DNA of 64,000 nt from Paenibacillus_AR sp051594765 (GTDB lineage Bacteria; Bacillota; Bacilli; Paenibacillales; NBRC-103111). Shown piece by piece: positions 1-9,030 of the stretch. Under the pieces are notes generated by a model that saw only the letters and a list, made by a program, of their open reading frames with translations, did no database searches and was not told the origin of the DNA. The stretch lies in NCBI RefSeq assembly GCF_051594765.1, contig NZ_JBPPGJ010000001.1:310001-374000 (forward strand), read 5' to 3'. Position 1 is the stretch's first letter; the number at the start of each line of letters is the position of its first letter. The translations under genes and the position numbers were made by a program.

Positions 1-1
1 G

Positions 2-1792
2 ATCAGTCTGGCCCGGAGCGAGGAACGGTTCCGTCTGGCGGCGAACGGCTCCCAAGCCGTCATCTGGGATCTTGATCTGGAGTGCGGCCGCTATTTCTTC
101 TCGGAGAGCTGGTACGAGCTCTTGGGGTATGAACACGGCGAGCTGAACGAAGTAGCTGGCGGCTGGCGCAGCATTCTTCATCCGGAGGACTCCCATAGGC
201 TGGAGCAGGAAATGTCCGGGCATCTCAGCGGAAGGACCCCCTACTTCCAGTGTGAATACCGCTTCCGCTGCAAGAACGGCGATTACAAGTGGTTCGAGGG
301 CAAAGGCAAGGGCTTGAGCGGGCCGGAGGGCCGCTACATCCGGCTGGCGGGGTCCTTGATCGACATTACGGAGCGCAAGGAATACGAGATCAAGCTGTAC
401 AACAGCTATCAGGAGCTGGAAACCACCTACGAGGAGCTGACGGCCACCCAAGAGGAGCTCCAGGACAACTACAACACGCTGGTCCACAGCCAAGCGGAGC
501 TTCATCAACTGGCTTACTATGACGCCTTGAGCGGCATGCCGAACCGGGTCTCCCTATTGGCCGAGCTGGACCGGTTTATGGACAAGGAGCCGGACCGGTC
601 CGCCACGATCCTGTATGTGGACATCGATCATTTCAAGTATATCAACGATACCTTGGGACATACCGCAGGCGATCAGCTGATCCGGTACGCGGCGGACCGG
701 CTTACCTCCTGGACGAAGGACAGCGACACGGTGTACCGGCTGAGCGGGGATGAGTTCATCCTCTTCCTGAAGCGAGGCCACGATTCGGAGAGCGGAATCG
801 CCGCGGGCTTGATGGAGTTCTTCCGGGAGCCGGTGCGCGTGAACGACATCGATCTGTACATCTCCGTCAGCATCGGTGTGGCCCGTTATCCCGAAGACGG
901 CAGGACTGCCGAGGAGCTTCTGAAAAAAGCGGACATGGCCATGTACAACGCCAAGTCGGCCGGACGTGGCCGGGTGGTCGAGTACCACCCCTCCATGACC
1001 GATACCTTCAACAACCGGATGGTCATCGAGACCCATCTGCGCTTTGCGTTGAAGCGTCAGGAGTTCATGGTCTATTACCAGCCCAAGGTCGAGCTCCGGA
1101 CCGGAGCCGTCACCGGCTTCGAGGCGCTGATCCGCTGGCACAACCCGGCGCTGGGCTTTGTCTCTCCCCTGTCCTTCATCCAGGTGGCGGAGGACTGCCG
1201 GCTCATCGGTCCCATCGGCGATTGGGTCCTGCGGGAGGCCTGCACCTTCATTCGAGAGATACAACGCCGGGGCTACCCGGATGCGGTCATCTCCGTGAAC
1301 CTGTCCGTGATCCAGCTCATCCAGGAGGATTTCGTGCAGTCCGTGCTAGCCGTGCTGGAGGAGACCGGCTTGCCTCCCCAATGCCTGGAGCTCGAGATTA
1401 CGGAATCCATCTTCATGGAGTCCTACGAGAACGCCATCGGCAAGCTCCGGATTCTTCATGGCAAGGGGGTCCGGATCGCGCTGGACGACTTCGGCACCGG
1501 TTATTCCTCCCTGAGCTACCTCATGCAGCTGCCCATTACGACCCTGAAAATCGACAAATCCTTCATCGATCAGGTTCCCGGCCGCAATGGGGAGAAGACC
1601 TTGACCGAGGCCATCATCACCATCGGTCATCAGATCGGCCTCGAGGTCGTGGCCGAGGGGGTGGAGATGCAGGAGCAGATGGAATACCTGCGGCTCAATT
1701 CCTGCGACACCATCCAAGGGTATCTGATCAGCAAGCCGCTTCCCGAGCGGGAGGTCTTTACCTTCTTGGACCGATACGCAGCGAACCCCTAG
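2..1792 (+). CDS. PAS-GGDEF-EAL cyclic-di-GMP protein (5' partial)
   Basis: The reading frame is open from base 2, so the gene begins upstream of the window. It encodes a PAS/PAC sensor region (ending near the 'DITERKEYE' motif, base ~390), a short coiled coil, a diguanylate cyclase domain (bases ~500-1000) and a phosphodiesterase domain (~1020-1780). The GGDEF signature reads RLSGDEF, a tolerated variant. The EAL domain keeps GFEALIRW, the EITES glutamates, the DDFGTGYSS loop, KIDKSFI and the EGVE motif, so hydrolysis of cyclic-di-GMP looks intact; whether synthesis is also active cannot be told. No membrane segment is visible in the part present. It ends just before a hairpin shared with the convergent downstream gene. 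Confidence 0.93.
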   Translation: MSLARSEERFRLAANGSQAVIWDLDLECGRYFFSESWYELLGYEHGELNEVAGGWRSILHPEDSHRLEQEMSGHLSGRTPYFQCEYRFRCKNGDYKWFEGKGKGLSGPEGRYIRLAGSLIDITERKEYEIKLYNSYQELETTYEELTATQEELQDNYNTLVHSQAELHQLAYYDALSGMPNRVSLLAELDRFMDKEPDRSATILYVDIDHFKYINDTLGHTAGDQLIRYAADRLTSWTKDSDTVYRLSGDEFILFLKRGHDSESGIAAGLMEFFREPVRVNDIDLYISVSIGVARYPEDGRTAEELLKKADMAMYNAKSAGRGRVVEYHPSMTDTFNNRMVIETHLRFALKRQEFMVYYQPKVELRTGAVTGFEALIRWHNPALGFVSPLSFIQVAEDCRLIGPIGDWVLREACTFIREIQRRGYPDAVISVNLSVIQLIQEDFVQSVLAVLEETGLPPQCLELEITESIFMESYENAIGKLRILHGKGVRIALDDFGTGYSSLSYLMQLPITTLKIDKSFIDQVPGRNGEKTLTEAIITIGHQIGLEVVAEGVEMQEQMEYLRLNSCDTIQGYLISKPLPEREVFTFLDRYAANP

Positions 1793-1803
1793 CATCCGAA
1801 CAC

Positions 1804-1843
1804 GAAGAAGGGTACCTCCGCTTGCGAGGTACCCTTCTTCTTT
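1804..1843. terminator. Bidirectional terminator between convergent genes
   Basis: A perfect 15-bp stem (1804-1818 pairs with 1826-1840) around a 7-nt loop lies between the stop codons of two convergent genes, with T-rich sequence on the + side. Confidence 0.85.
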
Positions 1844-1851
1844 GGGACTTG

Positions 1852-3753
1852 TTAATCCAATATCCGGAACGAATCCACGATGGCGTTGAACATGGCTGTA
1901 TTGGCCCCTGTTCCGTGCGCTTGATTCATGACAACGTCGATCAGATACAATTTCCCGTTTTTGGCGGCTGCATAAGTCGTCTTCTTGAATGCGGCACCGT
2001 TGGTACTCTTGGTCGTGTATTCCCATTTGTAGCCTGATTGCCCGGCAAGCTGAGTCGGGCCTTTGGAAGTCACCTTGAAATCAGAGGAGGCGTTGCCGGA
2101 TTGTTCCATGGCATAATCCACCGCCCGCTTGTACTGCTCCAGGCTGCCATCCACTACAGTGACGGAGACAACGCCAGCACTAGCCGAGAAAATGACGGAA
2201 CCCTTGTCATTTTTCTCCTGGGTCCAGTAATGCGGAACGGAAACCGAGAATTTCTCGGTTTTGAATTTATGCTCTTCAACCTTGGTCCGATCCACGAAAT
2301 CCCGGTCGTCCTCGATAAAGCCGTAGGAGGTGTTGATTTTGCCCGTCAGCTCAATGGACTTCAGCAGCGTATCCGCCAGTACCGAGTTATCCTTCCCCTT
2401 CGTGAATACGACATCAAATTCGTATTTATAATTTCCTTTGAACATGTAATAGCCGTAGATGGTGGACCACTGATCACTCAGCTTGGTGGAGTACTTCAGC
2501 TTAATGGCTTTGGCTCCGTTGATTTCAATCGGTATCGGTTGCTCCATCTTCAAGGCATCCGATACCAGATCCGCCTTCATGTCATCCATTTCGCGTTGAA
2601 CCCACTTCTCCAGGGTATCCTGATCGGCAATGGAGGTCATGCGAACGGTTAATGCTTCGGTGCTGTCCTCGCTGTAGAAGTTTTGCCATTGGGAGTTCTT
2701 AGACATTCTCCATTCGGCCGGGATCTGTACCTTTAATCCGAGGTCTTCGTTGTTGTAAGGACGGCTGCCGTCCTTCACCGTAGACAGATCTTTGATGCTC
2801 CCATCCTCTTTGTTATAGGACGGGCGGAAGCTATTCAGCAGATCGCTGTAGGATTTGGTTTTCTCCGCATTCTTGAAATTCTCTTCCTTCTTGACGATCA
2901 GGTGGAGGAAATAGAGGCGTTCGTCCGACTGGTAAGCCCGGTGCTCGTAATAGCCCTCTTTGTCCTTGGCCACGATCTTGGCGTAAGTCATGTCGCCGTC
3001 TTTGACCGTCTTCTTGTCGAGGACCGTTTCATTGCCCTCCACTTCTTCGGACAGCCTCTTTAACAGAGCTTCCGAACTGACCGGACTATGATCCTCCTCA
3101 ATCCATACAATCAGCTGGTACTCGCCATCCGCTTGGTTGAACTTCACGGCATCCTCGCGGAAAGAAATCTGATCCTTCCGAAGATCCGTCGGGTACTTCA
3201 TGCTCCAGCCGTAATAGCTGTTGCCGATCTTGGTTTTCCCTGCATCAATGTCCATCCCTGTGCTGCCGGACGTGCCGCCGGATTTGGCTCCGGTAATTTT
3301 AATGGTGCCAGTGGCATCATCGAAGCTTACCTTAGCACCGAAGGTTTCGGAAATGAACCGGATCGGAACCATGGTCGTGTCATTCTTCAATTCAGGAGCA
3401 GCTGATAGCAGCTTCTCCGTTCCGTTGACCTCTGCCTTCAGACTGCCAATGACCAGCTTAACGGTCTGACCGCCGTATTTGAGCGTAATGGTTTCGGTAT
3501 CTCCATCCCATTGCAGTACGGCACCGAATGCGGTCGTGATAACCCGCATCGGCACCAGTGTGGTGTCGTTGGATAAGTAGGGAGCAGCCCCCTTGGACTC
3601 CATTCCATTGATCATCACTGTCTCACGGTCGAGCTGCAGCTCGATATCGAGCTGATCCGCATCCGCAGCATGAACAGCGCTTGCCGAGAAGAGGCAAAAG
3701 ACGGCTAAAGCTAAAGTTAAGAATACCTTCTTCATCTGACTGATGAGTCTCAT
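1852..3753 (-). CDS. Secreted copper-amine-oxidase-like stalk domain protein
   Basis: A 633-aa exported protein. Residues 1-29 form a Sec signal peptide ending in VHA. Residues ~30-155 match the copper amine oxidase N-terminal 'stalk' family (PF07833), with the paired motifs TTLVPMRVITTAFGA and TTMVPIRFISETFGA. The rest looks like three related beta-rich modules, beginning near YYGWSMKYP (~178), GLKVQIPAEW (~338) and FSVSVPHYW (~497). These resemble PsbP/lipoprotein-like repeats, but that assignment is inference. The ATG at 3753 follows AGGAG at 8-nt spacing; the ATG six codons inside is an alternative. It lies 21 bp after the HtrA-like gene in the same orientation and may be its operon partner. 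Exact role unknown; a cell-wall or surface location is likely. Confidence 0.8.
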   Translation of the reverse strand: MRLISQMKKVFLTLALAVFCLFSASAVHAADADQLDIELQLDRETVMINGMESKGAAPYLSNDTTLVPMRVITTAFGAVLQWDGDTETITLKYGGQTVKLVIGSLKAEVNGTEKLLSAAPELKNDTTMVPIRFISETFGAKVSFDDATGTIKITGAKSGGTSGSTGMDIDAGKTKIGNSYYGWSMKYPTDLRKDQISFREDAVKFNQADGEYQLIVWIEEDHSPVSSEALLKRLSEEVEGNETVLDKKTVKDGDMTYAKIVAKDKEGYYEHRAYQSDERLYFLHLIVKKEENFKNAEKTKSYSDLLNSFRPSYNKEDGSIKDLSTVKDGSRPYNNEDLGLKVQIPAEWRMSKNSQWQNFYSEDSTEALTVRMTSIADQDTLEKWVQREMDDMKADLVSDALKMEQPIPIEINGAKAIKLKYSTKLSDQWSTIYGYYMFKGNYKYEFDVVFTKGKDNSVLADTLLKSIELTGKINTSYGFIEDDRDFVDRTKVEEHKFKTEKFSVSVPHYWTQEKNDKGSVIFSASAGVVSVTVVDGSLEQYKRAVDYAMEQSGNASSDFKVTSKGPTQLAGQSGYKWEYTTKSTNGAAFKKTTYAAAKNGKLYLIDVVMNQAHGTGANTAMFNAIVDSFRILD

Positions 3754-3774
3754 CGGGCACTTCTCCTCTTAAGG

Positions 3775-4911
3775 TTAATGGTCTGTTACCGCTTCAGCCA
3801 GCGTGATGGTGCGGTTGACCAGGTCCCCTTGGGACAGGAGGGTCAGCTTCACTTTATCGCCCGGCAAATAAGCCTTCAGGAATTCATTGAGATCAATTTC
3901 AGACTTCACATTGACACCATCGACGGAGTATAGGATGTCGCCCGCTTGGATGCCCAGCTTATCTGCAGCACTACCTCGCTCCACTCTCTTAACGGTCATC
4001 GGTTCATCCGTAGGAAGTCCCACGACCGCCGCCCAGCTCTCCTCCACCTCGAAGCCTAGAACCGGACGCTTAACCCGGCCAAACCGGTGGAATTGGTCCA
4101 TCACATAGCGGACCGTATCCACAGGAATCGAAAAGCCCAGACTCTCCACCCCAACCGCGGCGAATTTCAGGGAGTTCACGCCGATGACCTCCCCCTTCAT
4201 ATTCATGAGAGGCCCGCCGCTGTTTCCGGGATTGATCGCCGCATCGGTCTGAAGCAGCTTATAGGTGGAATGAACCGCCCGGTTCACCCCGCTGATGATG
4301 CCGGCAGAGGCTGAATTCCGAAGGGCAAAGGAAATGGGAGTTCCAATGGCCACAACAGAATCTCCAACCTCCACGTCCGCCGTATTCGCCAGAGGAATAA
4401 CGGTCAGCCCCTTTGCCTCAATCTTCACCATGGCCAAATCGCTGTCTTCATCCACATATGGTGCTTTCGCCTCGTACTGTTTGCCTTCGGAAGTGACTAC
4501 CACCAGCTTCTTCATCCCTTTGACTACATGGGCGTTCGTGATGATCCAGCCGTCCTCTTCCACTACGAATCCCGTGCCGTGAGCCAGATTATACCGGTCG
4601 TCCAGCGATGCGCTGCGTCCTTCGCCCTCCGGCTTGCCGATAATTGCCACGATGGCCGGAGAAGCAGTCTTAACGACCTCCGCCACCCGGTTGGGCTGCG
4701 TCAGAGTGAAGGTCCCGGATTCTGCGTCGTACTCACCATCCGCCCCCAAAGCGGAAACAACGGCGCTGGCCTTCACGAACAGCTCGCCGTCAATCCATTT
4801 GGCGTCCATGCTGGCCTTCTTCGTCCCCGCCGCCGCGGCGGGTGTTCCTCCGGCCAACAGCATGATCGTAATGATCCATAATACCGCCTTCTTAGATGCC
4901 ATCCATTTCAC
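3775..4911 (-). CDS. HtrA/DegP-type serine protease with PDZ domain
   Basis: A 378-aa extracytoplasmic S1C protease. It has a signal peptide or anchor (residues ~8-28), a short segment resembling half a stalk repeat (~38-72, DGELFVKASAVVSAL), a trypsin-like domain and a C-terminal PDZ domain (~290-370). The catalytic triad is visible as H128 (TNAHVV), D158 (DSDLAM) and S231 (NPGNSGGP). Bacillus HtrA proteins have a cytoplasmic N-terminus and a single helix, and this one fits that plan apart from the stalk-like insert. It probably degrades or refolds misfolded exported proteins. The stalk-like piece is shared in kind with the neighbouring gene, suggesting the two act at the same site. Start: ATG after AAGGGAAG. 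Confidence 0.88.
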   Translation of the reverse strand: MKWMASKKAVLWIITIMLLAGGTPAAAAGTKKASMDAKWIDGELFVKASAVVSALGADGEYDAESGTFTLTQPNRVAEVVKTASPAIVAIIGKPEGEGRSASLDDRYNLAHGTGFVVEEDGWIITNAHVVKGMKKLVVVTSEGKQYEAKAPYVDEDSDLAMVKIEAKGLTVIPLANTADVEVGDSVVAIGTPISFALRNSASAGIISGVNRAVHSTYKLLQTDAAINPGNSGGPLMNMKGEVIGVNSLKFAAVGVESLGFSIPVDTVRYVMDQFHRFGRVKRPVLGFEVEESWAAVVGLPTDEPMTVKRVERGSAADKLGIQAGDILYSVDGVNVKSEIDLNEFLKAYLPGDKVKLTLLSQGDLVNRTITLAEAVTDH

Positions 4912-5026
4912 TTCCCTTTGCGATAACTAGAACTAGGTTTTTTACCATTCCATACCACTCCATATTAATGAGCCCCCTTTGCATAATCTGTCGAATTATG
5001 TCACATCAATTGTGAACGTTATGAGA

Positions 5027-5056
5027 TTGCAAACGCCTCCCCAAACCCGGTATGAT
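5027..5056 (+). promoter_or_regulatory. Sigma-A-like promoter of the YlbL-type protease gene
   Basis: TTGCAA (5027-5032) and TATGAT (5051-5056) are separated by 18 bp, about 30 bp upstream of the gene start at 5086. Located in the divergent gap with the HtrA-like gene. Confidence 0.55.
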
Positions 5057-5085
5057 GGAAGAAAAAGCAGCGAGGTCCTGATCCC

Positions 5086-6147
5086 ATGCCTATCTCCTCG
5101 ATCCTGCACAGCCGCCGCAGCAGAAGACGGCTCATCGCGGCAGGCGCCTCCTTGGCCGTCTTGGGAGTGCTTACCTTCTATCCGCTTCCCTACTTCTTGA
5201 AGACGCCGGGCTCCGCCGAGCAGGTGAAAACCCGGGTCACCGTAGCGGACTCCCGCTGGACGGAAAAGGGTGACTTCCTCTTCACCACCGTATTCCAGCA
5301 CGTGAAGCCGGGCATTCTCGAGTATGCCTTCGTCCGGCTGACCGAGGATTATACCGAAACCGTCCCTGTCGAGCAGGCCATCGGCAATGTCTCCGACGTG
5401 GACGCCTACCAACAGCTGACGGAGTGGATGCGGGTGGATTCCGAGGCCAGCTCCGTTCTGGCCGCCTATCATTATTTGGGCAAGCCCATCCAAGTGGAGC
5501 AGACCGGCGTCATCATCCGATCCTTCCTCCCCAATGCTCCTGCAGCCAAATCGCTGCACGAGGGCGATATCATCATCGCGGCCGACGGCAAGCCCGTGAA
5601 GACCGTCCAAGATCTGGCCGGCCAGTTGAAGGGCAAGAAGAAGGGCGATACCGTGCTCCTCCAGATCAAGCGCGGGAGCAAGACCGTGGAAGCCAACGTT
5701 CCGGTCATCGAGCTGGATTCCGAGAACGGCACGCCTCGGCTGGGCATCGGCTTTTATCACGCCCAAGTGCAGAAGGCCGTTCCGGATCTCCCCATCCGCT
5801 TCCGCCTGGATGATATCGGAGGGCCCTCCGCCGGCCTGATGCTCTCCCTCGACATCGTCTCCAAGCTGGAGCAGAAGGATTACACCCGGGGCCGCAAGAT
5901 CGCCGGTACAGGCACCATCGATGCCGACGGCAACGTCGGGCAGATCGGAGGCATCCGCTTCAAGCTGGTGGCGGCCAGCCGGGAAGGCGCCGAGTATTTT
6001 CTGGTGCCGAAGGACATGGGGGAGACGGATTCCAACCAGAAGGACGCGGAGCAATTCCTGCGTTCCTACTCTACCTCCATGAAGCTGGTGCCCGTGGGAA
6101 CCTTGAAGGAAGCCGCCGATTTCCTGGCCGCGCTCCCGGAGCAATAA
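5086..6147 (+). CDS. ylbL: PDZ-Lon (S16) membrane protease, YlbL/SepM family
   Basis: 353 aa with one N-terminal membrane anchor (residues ~16-37), a PDZ domain (~125-205) and a Lon-type S16 protease domain (~235-345). The Ser-Lys dyad is visible as S248 in GGPSAGL and K293 in GGIRFKL, the spacing expected for Lon proteases. Family members are B. subtilis YlbL and streptococcal SepM, which trims competence pheromone outside the cell; the substrate here is unknown. It is monocistronic or the first gene of a short + strand run, with the J-like gene 77 bp downstream. The start has only a weak GAGGT site 9 nt upstream. Confidence 0.88.
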   Translation: MPISSILHSRRSRRRLIAAGASLAVLGVLTFYPLPYFLKTPGSAEQVKTRVTVADSRWTEKGDFLFTTVFQHVKPGILEYAFVRLTEDYTETVPVEQAIGNVSDVDAYQQLTEWMRVDSEASSVLAAYHYLGKPIQVEQTGVIIRSFLPNAPAAKSLHEGDIIIAADGKPVKTVQDLAGQLKGKKKGDTVLLQIKRGSKTVEANVPVIELDSENGTPRLGIGFYHAQVQKAVPDLPIRFRLDDIGGPSAGLMLSLDIVSKLEQKDYTRGRKIAGTGTIDADGNVGQIGGIRFKLVAASREGAEYFLVPKDMGETDSNQKDAEQFLRSYSTSMKLVPVGTLKEAADFLAALPEQ

Positions 6148-6224
6148 CCCTCTTTCCTTACTGCCCGTTTCATAATAGGATGGAGATAGAGAAGTCCGTA
6201 TAAATTAGGAGGAAGCACACCACC

Positions 6225-7064
6225 ATGCTGGACATGAAAAAAGCTTATTCTACGTTGGGACTGGACGAGAATGCAACCGAAGAGGACGTCGAGAACCGGT
6301 ACGCCCTGCTGCTTCGGAAGAAGAGGAACCGCACGGACGAGGAGGATCGTGCTGCGGGGGAGCCGACGATGTCCGAGATTACCGAGGCCTATAACTTCAT
6401 CAAAGGGGCGGCCATCGAAGAGGAGATCAAGCAGAAGGAGCCCAAGAGCAAGACTGCGGCCCGGATCGGCTATATCTACGAATATTACCGCTGGCACATC
6501 ATCGGCTCCATCCTTGCCTTGGTCCTGATTATCTATACCGCATCGAGCGTCATTGACAGCCGGAATGAAGAGAAGCGGATCGCCCGGGCGGACCTGAAGG
6601 TGACTCTCTTCATGGACTACCAGATCCAGAACCCGCAGCCCTTCGAGGTGAAGATGCTGGAAGGGATCAAGGAGTGGAAGGACATTCACCTGGTCGAGCA
6701 GTTTGCTCCTATGGATCCCAAGGACGAATATGGTATGGCGATGCTTCAGAAGGCCATGATCTCCATGGCGGCGGACAAAGCTGATTTGTATATCATGGAT
6801 CAGGGCAATTTCGAGAAGTACGGGAAACAAGGCGCCTTCTTGAATCTCGAGAACCAGCCCGCGCTGTCCGCCACTGCCAAGGAGAAGCGCCGCACGCTGG
6901 ACATCGAGAAGGAAGGCACCCAATGGGTCGGCATCGAGGTGTCGAACAGCCCGGCACTCAAGAGTCTGAATCTTCCCGCGGGAGACCGCATCGCCGTCAT
7001 CCGGATCAATGCGGCCAAGCCCGACAATGCCTTGAAGGCCATCCAGTGGCTGTCCCAGCCCTAA
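6225..7064 (+). CDS. Membrane protein with J-domain-like N-terminus
   Basis: 279 aa. Residues ~4-65 look like a J domain (AYSTLGLDENATEEDVENRY ... ITEAYNFIKG), but the HPD tripeptide needed to stimulate DnaK is absent. A single transmembrane helix follows (~95-112, WHIIGSILALVLIIY), then a ~165-aa domain without recognised motifs. With the short N-terminus inside, the C-terminal part should lie outside. AGGAGG stands 12 nt before the ATG. A clear terminator follows, so the gene ends a transcript. Function unknown; it may be a degenerate J-like scaffold. Confidence 0.7.
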   Translation: MLDMKKAYSTLGLDENATEEDVENRYALLLRKKRNRTDEEDRAAGEPTMSEITEAYNFIKGAAIEEEIKQKEPKSKTAARIGYIYEYYRWHIIGSILALVLIIYTASSVIDSRNEEKRIARADLKVTLFMDYQIQNPQPFEVKMLEGIKEWKDIHLVEQFAPMDPKDEYGMAMLQKAMISMAADKADLYIMDQGNFEKYGKQGAFLNLENQPALSATAKEKRRTLDIEKEGTQWVGIEVSNSPALKSLNLPAGDRIAVIRINAAKPDNALKAIQWLSQP

Positions 7065-7070
7065 ATTCAC

Positions 7071-7103
7071 TCCCCTTCAGCCACCGGCTGGAGGGGGTTT
7101 TTG
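7071..7103 (+). terminator. Rho-independent terminator
   Basis: CCCCTTCAGCC (7072-7082) pairs with GGCTGGAGGGG (7086-7096) with one mismatch, followed by a T5 tract, 7 bp after the stop of the J-like gene. Confidence 0.8.
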
Positions 7104-7184
7104 TTTGTGGAAGACAAGTGTATTAAGAGTCGAGGACCCGGTCATATACTACAGCGTTACCATTGACTGGAGGTGTCTTCATCG

Positions 7185-8018
7185 TTGAATCCGCATGCTT
7201 CCCGGAACGTGTTGGAGGAACACCGGTTTTGGCTGAAGCTCCTGGAGGATCACGCGCAGTTTCTCTTGGAGCGCCTTGCTCCCGACGAGTGCAATTGGCG
7301 CAGCCGGGCCGCCCGTTATGCCGGAGGGTTCGCAGCTCTTCTCTCCCAGCTGGACGGACTGCCCGCTCCCCCTGCGGCAGGCTCTGCCGCCTGGATCGGC
7401 TTCGCCAAAGAGGCCCATCCATGGGCTGCCGGGTATTACCAGCTGGAGGGTCACCTGCAGTCCAGCCTGCTGGCGGGCGGGGTCGGACTTCGACTGCCCC
7501 CTGTCTTTTTGAACGGAACCATGAATGAGAACCAGGAGTACCTTCGGCTGCTGAAGTATTACGTGCAAGGGGCCGATGCGCCTGCCCTCCCCCTGTGGGA
7601 TCTGATGGAGCTGTGGCTGGAGGACCAGCTGGGGCATGCCGGACTGGTCCGGGAGCTTGCCGGCGAAGAGGAGCCGGGCTTGGCTCAGGAAGCGGCCGCT
7701 GCCCAAGAGGCCCTGTCGGCGCATCTCCTCCGCAACCGGTACATCTACGGGTACCTCCGCTTCTCCCCGCCAGGATTCCCCCTCCAGCTTGAGGCGGCCC
7801 AAGCCGCCGCAGATTGCGTGGAACGCTTCATCCAGTCCCTCTGGGATGCGGTTAAGACCCTATCCGGCGCCAAGCCGAGCCTCTCCTTCCTCCTTCGGTT
7901 CCTGGAGCATCAGATCCTCGAGGGGACCTATTTCCTCGACCAATTATCTCCTTGGCTGGCTCAGGATCCGGTTCGGCCTTCGTCGCCGCCTTCCGGGCCA
8001 CGGAATACGAGCGAATAA
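7185..8018 (+). CDS. DUF2935 family protein
   Basis: About 277 aa with the helical, His/Glu-containing pattern of DUF2935 (PF11155), including EEHRFWLKLLEDHAQF near the N-terminus and a second related segment in the C-terminal half (RFLEHQILEGTYF). These proteins occur in Bacillales and Clostridia and are thought to form metal-binding helical bundles; their function is not established. I chose TTG 7185 because GGAGGTG (7169-7175) sits 9-10 nt before it; an upstream GTG at 7173 would overlap that site. The sequence is rich in Ala, Leu and Pro. The L,D-transpeptidase gene follows 59 bp later. Confidence 0.75.
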   Translation: MNPHASRNVLEEHRFWLKLLEDHAQFLLERLAPDECNWRSRAARYAGGFAALLSQLDGLPAPPAAGSAAWIGFAKEAHPWAAGYYQLEGHLQSSLLAGGVGLRLPPVFLNGTMNENQEYLRLLKYYVQGADAPALPLWDLMELWLEDQLGHAGLVRELAGEEEPGLAQEAAAAQEALSAHLLRNRYIYGYLRFSPPGFPLQLEAAQAAADCVERFIQSLWDAVKTLSGAKPSLSFLLRFLEHQILEGTYFLDQLSPWLAQDPVRPSSPPSGPRNTSE

Positions 8019-8077
8019 TCGGATTCTCCGGACGGAATGGATGGGGCGGAACTGGCAAAGGATAAGGAGCGAGGTGA

Positions 8078-8569
8078 TTGCCGTTGGGCAGCTATCGCTT
8101 AATCGCGCCGTTCATGCGTACAGCGGTCCTGGTCCTAGCCGGACTTCTGCTGCTTCTGTCCCAGCCGGGCTCCGTCCGGGCGGAGGAGGAGGAGCTCTAC
8201 GTGGCCATTCATAAGAAGCGCCACCAGTTGACGGTGGTGATGAACGACGTTCCAGTCTATTCCTTTCCCGTGGCAACCGGACGCGGAGATCTGACGCCGG
8301 AAGGCGAGTTCCGTATCGTAACGAAGGTTTACAAGCCCTTTTATCTGCGCAAAAAAATCGCGGGCGGCCATCCCGACAACCCGCTCGGAACCCGTTGGAT
8401 GGGACTTAGTGTCGGCAACGGATACAAGTACGGCATCCACGGCACGAACCGCCCTTGGCAGATCGGGCAATCCGCCAGCTCCGGCTGCATCCGGATGAGA
8501 AACAAGGACATCGAGTACTTATTCCGGCATATCCCGCTCCGGACCAAAGTGGTGATTACCGATGATTGA
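8078..8569 (+). CDS. L,D-transpeptidase (YkuD family)
   Basis: 163 aa: a signal peptide (~12-35, ending VRA), then a YkuD catalytic domain. The active-site motif is HGTN...SSGCIRM, with H121 and the nucleophile C137. Such enzymes form 3-3 crosslinks in peptidoglycan or attach proteins to it, working outside the membrane. There is no LysM domain, unlike B. subtilis YkuD, so this is a minimal form. AAGGAG (8064-8069) favours TTG 8078; TTG 8084 or ATG 8114 are alternatives. It is followed by a strong convergent terminator. Confidence 0.88.
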   Translation: MPLGSYRLIAPFMRTAVLVLAGLLLLLSQPGSVRAEEEELYVAIHKKRHQLTVVMNDVPVYSFPVATGRGDLTPEGEFRIVTKVYKPFYLRKKIAGGHPDNPLGTRWMGLSVGNGYKYGIHGTNRPWQIGQSASSGCIRMRNKDIEYLFRHIPLRTKVVITDD

Positions 8570-8605
8570 CCGCTTGGAGCTGCCAAAAATCAATTTGCTT
8601 TCTCC

Positions 8606-8664
8606 GAAAAAGCCCAATAGGCCAGACTGCGGGTTCCCGAGTCCGGCCCATTGGGCTTTTTTGT
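8606..8664. terminator. Bidirectional terminator
   Basis: AAAAAGCCCAATAGGCC (from 8607) pairs with GGCCCATTGGGCTTTTTT (8645-8662), one bulge, between convergent genes. Confidence 0.85.
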
Positions 8665-8665
8665 C

Positions 8666-8893
8666 CTAGAATCTGGCCGTGAACTGCTTCAGATCCTCCA
8701 CAATATCTTGGGCAAAAGCCTGATCCGCCTCCGAATCGCCGCTCTCCTTGGCATCCTCCGACTCGCATCGGCTCTGGAATTCCTTGCAGAGGGAATCCGC
8801 GACGAACTGGGCGTTCACACCATAATGCTTGATGATGGAGAACAATTGATCCAGGTTGTCGTGATTGTCGATAATTTCATTTAACCGGCTCAT
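8666..8893 (-). CDS. Small acidic hypothetical protein (75 aa)
   Basis: Not recognised. It is a soluble, mostly helical 75-aa protein (MSRLNEIIDNHDNLDQLFSI...) with an acidic middle (ESEDAKESGDSEAD) and no membrane segment. GGAGGT lies 5-6 nt before the ATG, which argues that it is expressed. It stands alone between the transpeptidase terminator and the nfnA promoter region. Confidence 0.6.
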   Translation of the reverse strand: MSRLNEIIDNHDNLDQLFSIIKHYGVNAQFVADSLCKEFQSRCESEDAKESGDSEADQAFAQDIVEDLKQFTARF

Positions 8894-9030
8894 AGCTGAC
8901 CTCCTTTCCTCATGAACAACCTTTAGGATTCCCCGGAGTTTTCAACAAAAATACAAAGTCTTCCGGCCAAAGCCTTCCTAGCACCCTATATAATAGTAAG
9001 CATTAGAACGTCCACAAAGGGGCTATCCGT

